From Plasmodium brasilianum (lineage: Eukaryota > Apicomplexa > Aconoidasida > Haemosporida > Plasmodiidae), in contig NC_090125.1 of the NCBI RefSeq assembly GCF_023973825.1, positions 2,192,928-2,256,927 on the forward strand: DNA of 64,000 nucleotides, read 5' to 3'. The position numbers and the translations under genes are program-made. Position 1 is the stretch's first letter. Each line of letters begins with the position of its first letter. A model generated the notes under the pieces. That model ran no database searches. It was not told the DNA's origin and was given only the letters and a program-made list of their open reading frames with translations. This document shows, piece by piece, positions 23,422 through 33,754 of this stretch.

Positions 23422-24196
23422 TGGTACTCTCAACAAGAAAAAAAAAAAATCCCCGTAATACCATAAAAAGTAAAATTTTAAAAACTAGAAAAAAGAAAAG
23501 AGATTTCGATCAAGGTAATAAACAATAAAGGCAAATTTTAATAGTTACATTTTCTTTTTAGAGCGGAAAAATGAAATTAATCTTTTATGGTTATATATAT
23601 ATGTTCATGTAAGTGTATATATATAGGTATACTTATCGTTAGTATACAAATATAGGTTTATATATATGTACGTTTATATGTATGTATATGTTATGTACAT
23701 ATATGCCATGTACCTGCCTGCTTAGGGCAATTCTTACTCAGTTTTACTCCGTTTTATTTACAGTATATAAAGACTACTTTAACCAACCAGAACTATCGTA
23801 CGATGAAGATAAAAAAGGATATGGTAATTAATGATTGTAAATAAGAGTTTACAAACCCCAGTCAAATATAATTTTTTCGTAGTTTAATGAAATAATAAAA
23901 AATTGTTAACAAAAATTTTATAGGACAACATAAATGTTTTGCTTGCGATATTTATTTTATAAATGATGACACAAAAAAACAACACGAAAAATCGAAAAAA
24001 CATAAGAGAAGGGTCAAAATGTTAAATAAGGAAACTCCCCATACTTATGTAAAAATTTTTACTTGTGTATGATTATATATACGTGTGTGTGTATATGTGT
24101 ATGCCTAGAATATTGTATTACTATAATCACTGGTATTTATGGATTATCCTCTTTTTGCAGAAGGACGCTCTGAAGGCTGCTGAAATTACCTTTTAG
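23422..24196 (+). CDS. BUD20/ZNF593-type C2H2 zinc-finger protein (5' exon unresolved)
   Basis: Exons 23422(?)-23514, 23764-23823, 23924-24048 and 24161-24196 join in phase. Together they read ...KTRKKKRDFDQVYKDYF, then a single zinc finger CFACDIYFINDDTKKQHEKSKKH, then KRRVKMLNKETPHTY and a short tail ending in a stop at 24194-24196. The finger has Cys-x2-Cys and a His-x5-His spacing typical of the U1-like/BUD20 class. The N-terminal RKKKRDFDQ-YKD and the KRRVK after the finger match the BUD20/ZNF593 layout. Members are shuttling 60S ribosome export and biogenesis factors. No ATG is in frame before the TGA near 23361, so at least one small 5' exon is missing; the border at 23421/23422 is a guess. 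Confidence 0.8.
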
Positions 24197-24254
24197 CATG
24201 AACGCACACATATGAATATACAAATGTATACACACTTGTAGGGGGAGGTCTTCT

Positions 24255-27135
24255 TTACACATCTGTGAATGATATTATCTTGGTCAGCTTCAAAAATAGA
24301 TAAAGATTATGAACTGTTTCGTTTAACTCAATTACATCGTTATAATGTGTTTCGAGGAAATTCTTGGCATCATCAGATTGTAAAGAATTATTTTTTAAGT
24401 TATCATTTTCTTTTACCATTTCATTAATATTTTTTATGTTATTGTATGAAAATATATTCATTAAAAATTTTTGAAAGGTGATTACATCGTTTTTGTTATC
24501 ATCTTCATTATTTTCATGTGCATTATTTTCACTTAATATTTTCTTTTCCTTTTTATTGTTTGAAATAATAAATTCACACAACTCAAATAGACAAAACAAA
24601 ATGGACCTGTGTTTTGTTAAATTTTTTATGAACTTTTTATCGTCCTCTTCTTTTTCCATCTTAGAAATTCTATTAGAAAGAAAAACAGAAAAAGAAAAAG
24701 GAAAAAAGGTAAGTAACAGTAATATGCAAATATAAGATGAAAATTTCAGAAAAGGTAAAATGGTACAGTTGTAAAGGCAAAGAAACTATGGGGTTAATTT
24801 ATATGGTGTCCGAAGAGAAAGTGCATTCATCTTGCGTAGTAATTAATAGTAGCAATTATTATGATACATATATAATACTCAGCTTTAAATTTTACCGCTA
24901 TTATATATTTATATAAATATATATATGTATATATATATATATATATATATGTGTATTTTTTGTTTCATTTTTTGCTTATTTTTACCTGCAAGTATTGTGT
25001 TCATATTCCATGTACAACGAATTCGTGAGGAGCCCCTTCAATATTTCTGCGTTTCCTTTTGCGATTTTCATTGTTTTATATTGTGCTGAATTTATTCCCG
25101 AAGAATAAAAGTTAATAAATCGAAAGCATAACAAAATATCATTAATTATATTCTCTTCTGTTTTTTCATCATTCAAATGATAATTACATACTTTCTTCAT
25201 CTTCTCCATTTCTATATGTGTAACTAAGAAGTTTATTCCCTTTTTTTTCATTAAAAATAATAAGGTATATACATCTAAAGTGTAGTTGTAAATATCCTTT
25301 AGAACATCTATTCCATTGTCTAATAGAACAATTCCATTATTGCTTATATGAAAAATAAACTCATTAGCAATTTTACTTTTTAATTTTATAATTACTATAT
25401 TATCGATATATTTAATTTCCCATTTAATGTATGGGAAGTTATTTACATTATTTAAATTAATGTAATAATTGCTGATTCTATTACTGTAAATTTTTAAAAA
25501 GTTTTTATTATTTAATGTGAAAATCTTACTTTTAACTTTAACTAAATTTATTTCATCATTTAGGATTATTTTATTACATTCCTTTAAAATTTCTTGATTT
25601 TCTTCATTGCTTATATCAATTTGTTTATCATCATTTTGATTCATTGCATTTGCATGGGTAAAATAGTCTTCTATGAGGATTGTACTACCGCCTATATTCA
25701 TTTTTTCGTAGTCCCTGTGGACACTATTATTACCGCTGTTACTGCTATTATTACGGATGTTACTACTGTTGTTGTTATTGTTGATGTAACATTGTTTATT
25801 ATTACTATTTTCGTAAGCATTAGGACTGTCAACATATTCTTTTGTTATGTCCTCTTTTTTATCCTTCTCTTTGTATATTGGACTTACTGAATTTATTTGC
25901 TCCTCCTTGAGTAGGTTATCCACATCGCAGAAATTTAAGCATTTCACCTTTTCGTTAGTTTCAATATAAAATATTTCAAGCTCTTCATTAGTATAAATGT
26001 CTGGAGGAATTTCTATTTCATATGTATAGGAAAATAACTGTTCACTAATTTCTGAAGGAAATAAATTTGTAACTTCTGACAGAACGAAGACTGTTCTGTA
26101 ATTGTAGTTACTTTCTTTGTTACACTCTTGTAAAATAGAGTTAGGGGAGAAGCTAAATGATGATGTGGAGGCACATGGATTTGTGAAAATATGAATTTTA
26201 AATAAGTCTAAAAAAATGTAATCATTAATATATTCATAAGATTTAACCTTAGTTACTAAACTTATAAAATAATACTTGTCTAATTTTTTAGTTGAAATTA
26301 TGTGCATAGTCATATTATCAAATTCTATTTTATTATCATTCTGTATTTCGTTTATTATCTTAGTTTCAAAAATGAAGTAGTCATTTTTCATGTTGTCATT
26401 TTGCATTTTATTTAACAGAACAAATTTACTTAATGTACTTTTATTTTTATACTTTATGTACTTGTTAAACAGATAATTTTTTAACCTGAAAAGAGTTTTA
26501 AAATTTTCTATGCAGTATTTTTTAATACTATAACTAAGGAAATAATAATCCGTTAACAAAATAAAAAATAATAATTGAGTCAACTGCATTATTTCACAAC
26601 AATTTTCAAAATATTCTAATTCATGTTCTTTAAAAAATTCTTTCAAAAAAAAGGAAATTGTGTTTAAACATTTACTGTTTATAACATTGTAAAAGTAAAC
26701 AGAATATTGTTCATATAACAAATTACTTTTTTTATTACTTAACATTATTTTATCCTTTAGAGACACACACAAAAAACTATCACATATACACTTGTACATA
26801 CGTATATCAATAAAAAAGAAAGGCGTTTTTTTATCTACATAATAATATTTGTTTAATAAATCATTTGTCATTACATCCTTTCTTTGATTGATATAGGATT
26901 TTATCTTACTTATTAAATTATCTTCATTTTCGTCATACTTATTTATTTTAATATTCTCTAATAATTCGTTTTTCTCAGTTATTTCGATTTTATCTTCATT
27001 TTCAATTTTATCTTTTGTTATTTTTTTTTTTTTCTTCTTTTTTTTCTTTTTCTCACTGTCTATGTTAGCATTTTTTAGATTATTCTTATCCTTACCTACA
27101 TCCGATTTTTTTATATTTTCTATTTTTTTTTTCAT
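24255..27135 (-). CDS. Conserved protein, two exons; possible DNAI7/CASC1 relative
   Basis: Exon 1 is 27135-24986 and exon 2 is 24669-24255. The join (TGC AG|A ATT) is in phase and gives about 854 residues. The N-terminus is a long Lys run (KKKKKKKKKK near residues 30-40) followed by acidic sequence, then a helical region at about 90-330 and an Asn/Ser-rich insertion near 430-480. Near residues 560-690 is a mixed alpha/beta region with IKWEIKYIDNIVIIKLKSK and then LLFLMKKKGINFLVTHIEM. The order Trp-Glu-Ile strand, hydrophobic helix, G-I/V-N-x-L/F then reminds me of the C-terminal part of the axonemal protein CASC1/DNAI7. The match is by eye and weak. The gene is real on composition and length; function is unknown. 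Confidence 0.8.
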
Positions 27136-28706
27136 GGCGATGCGATTTATTTTGCAGTTCTACTTTACATTCACCTACTGTTAGATGGATGAAAAAGAAG
27201 TATAATAACAGGAATTAGCAAATCGCTTTTTTTTTTTCTTTTCTTAGTATCTAATTTTAATTAAATGCGAAAAAAGAGCTTAAATTAAAGCAAAGCAAAA
27301 ATATAAAGCACTACGATGTGATGCAATATTATATGGTGTGAAATGATAAATGGACAATCGTACTTAAGAGAAATTTGATGACTTAATTAGTTATTATTTT
27401 GAGCAGAGAGTTTATAGGGCTATGTGATATTTTTGCATGTATTATCTTAGTGAGATGTGTTCGGGAACAGTGTATTAAATGTGTTTAAAAGAAAAAAGAA
27501 GAAGAAAGAAAAAAGAAAAAAGAAAAAAGAAGAATGAAGAAAGAAAAAAGAAAAAAGAAGCAAGAAAAAAGAAAAAAGAAAAAAGAAGAAAGAAGAAAGA
27601 AAAAAGAAAAAAGAAAAAAGAAGAAAGAAAAAAGAAAAAAGAAAAAAGAAAAAAGAACTGAAGAGTAAAAGAAAAAGAAGCAATATTGATTAAATATGAA
27701 CTTGAAAATGGCTCCTTATTAATACCAACATAAATAATGCACTAGAAATTAAAAAATTAGACATACTATTTTTTAAGGATGTACTTTAAGGCTACTTATT
27801 ACCATCCTATATTTTTTCTTGAATGAAAAAAGTGAGCTACACAAATATTGGTTCTCTTTTTATGTGCAATTTTTTTATAAACTACTTGAAACTTATGTAC
27901 GTATTTGTATAGCTATGTTTATATCTATCTGTATATACATAATATACAAGAATAGATATTATTCATGTACGCTTCCCTATATATATAATATATACATAAC
28001 CCCTTTCAGACATCTATCCATTTGGATGTATATATTTATGTTATATTAACGAAAAAACAAAAGTACCTCTAATTTTTGGTAAGAGCTTATGTTAACTACC
28101 ATTTATTGTTTCTAAGAAAAGAAATTAAAAATTTTTTAAAAAAAATGAGAAAATGTACATATACCTGATCACCTAAAAATTGCTTGTTTTTACTTTAAGA
28201 ATGTTCATTTTGTGTAAAAATTGTGATACGCTTTTTTATTTTCAAATTAAAAATAAAAACAGCAATAAAGGAAATAAGCATAACTAATTTATATTTTGTA
28301 TATTTAAACGACAAATATTAAATTAATTGTAAAAATAAATAATAAAACAATTAAAATATATAATTTATTCAAAGAGATTTTCCACTGAAGCTATAAAAAA
28401 AAAAAAAAAAAAGTGGATTCTCAGTTATGGTCTTCCAAATTGTATTCCCTTTATATATACTTGTATATATGCACAAGTTAAAAAAAAAAAAATAAAGTCG
28501 TAGGTTTTTTTTTGAGAGAACATTTGATTGAATTTATATAGTAGATAAATTATAATCAATGTATATTCTCTGTATAATAACCTATTCATTTATAATTTTT
28601 TTTTTTTTTTCAATTCTTAACATTTTAAACATACAATTTGTTGTAAAAGGAAGGAAACTTATGTTTCAAGTATTTAAATAGAAAAAGTAATAAGTATATA
28701 TAAGCA
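27136..28706. other. Divergent intergenic region with long purine tract
   Basis: Lies between the starts of the two-exon gene (-) and the CCCH gene (+). Its main landmark is the G/A-only tract at 27489-27672. The rest is A+T-rich with no exon I can support; the frame at 27819-28049 is hydrophobic and T-rich and I do not consider it a gene. Confidence 0.55.
27489..27672 (+). repeat. Polypurine GAAAAAA/GAAGAA tract
   Basis: About 180 bases made almost only of A and G on the plus strand, in irregular 7-base (GAAAAAA) and 3-6-base (GAAGAAA) units. It is open on both strands (Lys/Arg/Glu one way, Phe/Leu/Ser the other), which is a consequence of composition and not evidence of a gene. It has the strand asymmetry expected of DNA able to form a triplex or to stiffen chromatin; that is inference. 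Confidence 0.85.
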
Positions 28707-30062
28707 ATGGAAAAAATTAACGATCAAGAGGTTTTAAAAAGAATAACTAATATTACAGGTATACTGAAATGACAAAAATGTTCACAATTTAATTTGTTCT
28801 CTATAAAATTTTATGTACATAATAATAATAATATATGTATGCGTTTGTTTGTACCTTAACGTACCTACTTGTATTATCAAACAAATATCAGACTAGTATT
28901 CATTACTTTTCATATGTTCATATATATATTCTATATATCATGTGTTATTCTGTGAGTCTTTATTTCTCTTGCATATGTTAATTCTTTCCATTTTTTATTT
29001 ACTTTTTCACGTATTTTTTATTTAGGCAATTTAACGAAGGCTTCCTCGTGTATTAAAAGAAAAGGCAAAAAAAAAAAGAAGAGAAAATATAAAAAAATAG
29101 TTGAGGGAAAATGGAAAAATGTTGAACCAAAAAAAAAACAAACAAAAAAAATAGTTGACTTGTTTGAAGACTTTAAAATACAGAAGAAAAAAGAAACGTG
29201 TAAATTTTTTTTTAAAAAAGGAAAATGTATACATAATGAAAATTGTACGTACTCACATGATGTTACACCGATATATAAAATTTCAAAATTATGTAAATTT
29301 TTAATTAAGGGTAAATGTGATAAAGAAAATTGTATATTTTCACATGATTATCAACTCTTTTTCTGTCGTAATAATGTAATATACAATTCTTGTCATAACC
29401 CTATGTGTAAGTTCAAACATATTAAAATAGATAATACAATTAACAATGCAGATCAGTATAATTTGGAAGTTGATAATGTTTTGAGTAAAGATGACAAGAT
29501 AAGATTTTTATATAATAATAAAAATTACTTAATGGAGTTATTAATTCATAAATATCATCAGTTTGATAATTACGACGAATTAAATATAGATGAATTAATA
29601 AAAAAAGAAACATACCCATGGTTTATTAACGGTATTATTGATTTAATTAAAGTGGACTTTAAATATAGTAAAGCACATGTCTTTTTTAAATTAGTAACAA
29701 ATTATAAAAAAAAAACATACAGTTCAAATTTAAATATACCTGATCATAATGCAAACTTTTTGGAAAATAGGAACAGAAGTATTAATGAAGAGTCAACTGG
29801 TAATAGTTATTCTAAAGTGCAAGATAACTATTCCGAACAACAGAGCAACCAACAGAAGGATATTACAAACAAAATAAATAATAATAAAAGTGCCAGTGCC
29901 AACAAATACAGCAACGACAATGATAACGAAAAAGAACACGAGCACAACAACGATAGTAATAAGAACGGGGAAGAAAGCTTCAATGATTGTAAATTTTACT
30001 CAAGCGAGGAAGAAGAAGATTACGAGAAATATTTAAATAAACATTTTGAAATAGATTCATAA
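28707..30062 (+). CDS. CCCH-type zinc-finger protein
   Basis: Exons 28707-28758 and 29026-30062 join in phase 1 and encode about 362 residues. After a basic N-terminal stretch (KRKGKKKKKRKYKK) come three Cys3His fingers. The first is C-x8-C-x5-C-x3-H (from CKFFFKKGKC), the second C-x7-C-x4-C-x3-H (from CKFLIKGKC), and the third C-x8-C-x4-C-x3-H (from CRNNVIYNSC). The spacings are the RNA-binding CCCH type. The C-terminal half is Asn/Ser-rich and ends in an acidic tail (EEEEDYEKY). Likely an RNA-binding protein in mRNA processing or stability. I cannot assign it to a named subfamily. Its first exon is 17 codons. Confidence 0.88.
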
Positions 30063-30306
30063 TTTACTAAAATTTGTTGTTCTCTTTATTTTTTTTGTTT
30101 GTATTAAATGGCCCTTTTTTGCTATACACATGTAATATTATATATGTACGTTCTTCACAATATTTTGTTTTTAAATAATTAAAATTTTATTATTTTTTTT
30201 TTTTTTTTCAAGTTAAATTTTTGTTATTTATGGGCATATAATTTACTTAACAAGCAAACAGTATTGAAAAATAAAAAATAAAAAATTGAGGAATATTTGA
30301 TTTTCA

Positions 30307-32772
30307 TTATATAAATTTTATTTTTTTTTTCGTATATTTATTAGTAAAATTTGCTTCACTAATTAAATTATTATACGTTAGCAACGTAAAAATTAATTTA
30401 TGAAAATTAATTTTGTCCATATTTAAATTAATAAATGAAAACACAAAAAATTTATCGAATTGTGTTATATTGAAACTGCTATAATTTTTTTTAAATATAT
30501 TTTTCAAAAAGGAAAAATCTGTTTTATTTTTCACACAAATAATTTGTAATCGTAGGAGTTTTTTATAAATATTCAAAATCGTATATTCTTGTGTTCCACT
30601 ACCACAGTTATTTCTTTTAAACATTTTCAGTTCATATAGTAATGCTAAGATAAGGGTTACATATACGGATCTGTCCGTTAATGCTGATTTAATGTACTTA
30701 ACAGTTGGAAATACGCTTTCTTTCTCTGTTTCTACATAATGGTCCTCATTTTCGCAGTTACCAGAGTAGCACGTGTTACATAGTAATATATCACCCCTTT
30801 GGGTGGGTATTAAATTATTATTGAACCTCGTGAAATTTCTCTCCTCAATTTGTAATAATGTATTTACGAGTTTAATAATATTGGTTCCTTTGCACATCAT
30901 AAGTGTAATGATATCAAAACGTTTTATTTTTTCATAAAGAAAATCAAATATTAATGATTCATAATTTAGCATTGTAAAACTGCTTAAAATGTTTATAGAT
31001 GTTACACATGAGAACCCGTTACATTTTTCCTTTACAATTTCGCTAAACAAAATAAATATTTCTTTTTGTCTAATTTTATTTTTTGAAAATGTGTATATGA
31101 TATTTTCTAAATGCGATGGAGCTATGTTGTATATATTCAACTTTTTTTTATTATTATTCTTTACATAAGTAGTGCTAAATAATATTTGTTTTTGTAAATT
31201 CTTTATAAGGAGTACATTTTCTTCCTTTATGTAATAGTTGCATGCATTTAATATGTAAGCAAGGTTTTTGTTCGTAATATTTTTCATTTTTTTAATTTTT
31301 TCATACATTTCTTTATAAAATAATAATATCTCATTATCTTGATGATATTTTTTATCATACATTGTAGCACAATATACAAATAATCTTACCAAACAATCAT
31401 CATTTAAATATTTTATTAAATTTTTTAATATATAGCTATATCCTCTTACTAAACTAAGGTAGCAGTTGGAATTATCATCATTTTTGTTCTTATTATGTGC
31501 TTGTTCACAGTTGGTGAAAGCATCTTTATTCCTGTACATCTCCGTACATTTTGCTACATTTTGATCTTTATTAAAATAATTATAAAGACAACTGTTTACA
31601 TTCTCCGTTGGTATGTCTACATGGTAATAATGAGCATTTTTTTCCTCTTCATTCAAAAATGATTCATTTTTTTTTTTTATTTTTTTTTTATCTTGATCCT
31701 CCTTATATGAAGAATAATTAAAATAATTTTCTATACCATGTAATACACCAAAGTTATCATCAAATATCTTTAACCTATTTACAAAATTTAAATCAGTTTT
31801 CATATTATATTCTTCTTCATCATGAGTACTCCTCATATATTCATAAAATAATTCATTCTTATGTTCATTTGGAAAAAAATTTTCTTCCTTCTTCTTCCAA
31901 ATAAGCAGTTGACTTCTTTCATTCGGTCTTTTCAAACAATTTTGTAAATTGTCAATATTTATATTTTTTAATATCTTAAAAAATTTGATCTGGTTAATTA
32001 TCTTAATTATTTGTAAAATTTTTAAATAAAAATCTTCATTATATTTCTCTTCTACTATACTGTTTTTGACAAAAGGAATGTTATTTAAATATGGTTGAAA
32101 TGTGTGTGTAAACCATTCATTACATTTTATTTCATTTTTATTGCAAAAAAAATTATTTAATATTATATTTAGTTGAACAAATATTTTAAAAAAATTGATA
32201 AAATAATCATCACTTGGATGCACGCACTTTTTCCTTTTATATAATACATACTTATTCTTCGTATAAATAAGTAACGAACTTAGATTGAACAGATAAATAC
32301 AGTCATCAAAATGTTTTACACTATTTATATTAATTATTTTCCTTTTTTTGGTTCTTGCTGGTTTTCTTATTTTATCAAGGTAAATATTAAATAAATTGTA
32401 TTTTTTCAAGTTTTCTGTAAGTAGCTTTTCTTTCACTTCTTCCCTGGTGTTGTTATTTCTATGATCATATACACTTTTTGTGCTACTACACTCACTCGAT
32501 TCATCAGCAATAAATAATTCTCTCACTTCTTTTATTTCTTTTTCATGCCTAACATATACTGACTCGTTCTTTTCATTCAGTCCTTTTACCACTATATTAT
32601 CTTGTGCATTTATCAGAGAAAATTTTCTCTTACAGTTTTTATAAAATAATGAAGTTGCACGGGTAAGGAAAGTTTTAATAATATCGCATGAACATTTGTA
32701 TGGAAAAAGGGATATAGCAAAAACAGTTTTTCCCCCTCTTGGAGCATTTACAATTTTCATAATAATATACAC
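30307..32772 (-). CDS. Heptatricopeptide-like (HPR) organellar RNA-binding protein candidate
   Basis: A single exon of 821 residues, starting at 32772 (MYIIMKIVN) or, four codons in, at 32760. The N-terminus is basic and hydroxylated with few acidic residues (KTFLTRATSLFYKNCKRKFS), as expected of a mitochondrial targeting sequence. The C-terminal half, from about residue 450, is a series of roughly 37-residue helical hairpins, for example IAPSHLENIIYTFSKNKIRQ and TSINILSSFTMLNYESLIFD. This is the look of heptatricopeptide repeats in apicomplexan mitochondrial rRNA-fragment binding proteins. I see no RAP domain at the C-terminus, where many such proteins have one. The call is by pattern only. 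The gene converges on the CCCH gene. Confidence 0.6.
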   Translation of the reverse strand: MYIIMKIVNAPRGGKTVFAISLFPYKCSCDIIKTFLTRATSLFYKNCKRKFSLINAQDNIVVKGLNEKNESVYVRHEKEIKEVRELFIADESSECSSTKSVYDHRNNNTREEVKEKLLTENLKKYNLFNIYLDKIRKPARTKKRKIININSVKHFDDCIYLFNLSSLLIYTKNKYVLYKRKKCVHPSDDYFINFFKIFVQLNIILNNFFCNKNEIKCNEWFTHTFQPYLNNIPFVKNSIVEEKYNEDFYLKILQIIKIINQIKFFKILKNINIDNLQNCLKRPNERSQLLIWKKKEENFFPNEHKNELFYEYMRSTHDEEEYNMKTDLNFVNRLKIFDDNFGVLHGIENYFNYSSYKEDQDKKKIKKKNESFLNEEEKNAHYYHVDIPTENVNSCLYNYFNKDQNVAKCTEMYRNKDAFTNCEQAHNKNKNDDNSNCYLSLVRGYSYILKNLIKYLNDDCLVRLFVYCATMYDKKYHQDNEILLFYKEMYEKIKKMKNITNKNLAYILNACNYYIKEENVLLIKNLQKQILFSTTYVKNNNKKKLNIYNIAPSHLENIIYTFSKNKIRQKEIFILFSEIVKEKCNGFSCVTSINILSSFTMLNYESLIFDFLYEKIKRFDIITLMMCKGTNIIKLVNTLLQIEERNFTRFNNNLIPTQRGDILLCNTCYSGNCENEDHYVETEKESVFPTVKYIKSALTDRSVYVTLILALLYELKMFKRNNCGSGTQEYTILNIYKKLLRLQIICVKNKTDFSFLKNIFKKNYSSFNITQFDKFFVFSFINLNMDKINFHKLIFTLLTYNNLISEANFTNKYTKKKIKFI

Positions 32773-33754
32773 ATTATAGATATATATATGTGTTTACGTA
32801 TATATGAACGTTTTATTTTATTCAAGTGTGTGTGGTTATATCTTTAAAAAGGAAGCTCGTAACAGGACACAGAAACATAATAAAAAAAAAAAAAAAAGAA
32901 ATATACTATAACGTAATTATCATTTCACTGATGTTTTCTTTTTTGTATGGAGCATTATGCTTTTAATTTCCTCAAATTTTCCTTCTTAATTCGAATAAAT
33001 GATTCTACTATTTCTACTGTTCCTTCAATTTTGAACTATTTCTTCTTTGTTTACATTAATTTGCCTTATTTTGCTATATTTTACGTTAATTTGTTTTATT
33101 TTGTTTTATTTTGTTTTAATTTTTTGAGTACTTACGATCCCTTATCGATTCAATGGTAATTGCTTTTACGTTGTTCAAAAAAAAAAAAATAAACGGAAGC
33201 AGGATAGCCATTTTGTTAAGAAAAAAAAAAAAGAAAAAGAAAAAAAAGAAAAAAAGAAAAAAAAGAAAAAAAAGAAAAAAATAGCACAATAGTTCCTTAT
33301 TATTTACTACAAAAGGGAGAATTAAGCAAAAATGAAATCTTAAGAGAGAAATAATAAAAATAATTCCTAAAACTGTAATAAATAATATATAAAATAGTTA
33401 TAAAGGCAATAGAATAAACTATGGACGTGTATGAGTAATGTAGTGAAAAAGGAAATAATTACATACTAATATGTATATGTATGTATATATATATATACAT
33501 ATATTAATGAATTGTTGATTTAAAAGGCTTAAGAAATATACACAAAAACCAAAAGCAAGCAGTGAAAGTCCTTAAAAGGATACTAATCAATGTTTAAAGT
33601 TAAAGAGAAAAAAGAAAAGGATTTTTTTTATAATAAATATATATATTCATATATATGCTTGCATCAGAAGATAGAAAGGAAAATAAGTTGAGCATGAACA
33701 AAAAAGGTATTGTAGTTAAAACCTGGAAGAAACGATAAATATATAAACCGTGAA
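32773..33754. other. Divergent intergenic region
   Basis: Probable shared promoter region of the HPR-like gene (-) and YL1 (+). It holds A15-class and GAAAAAAA-type runs at about 33217-33283 and a TTTTGTTTTA repeat at about 33085-33125. The 70-codon frame at 32947 is a shadow of T-rich DNA. Confidence 0.55.

Noticed and set aside
27447..27683. Opposed Phe/Leu-rich and Lys/Glu-rich frames
   Set aside because: Both are products of the polypurine tract composition.
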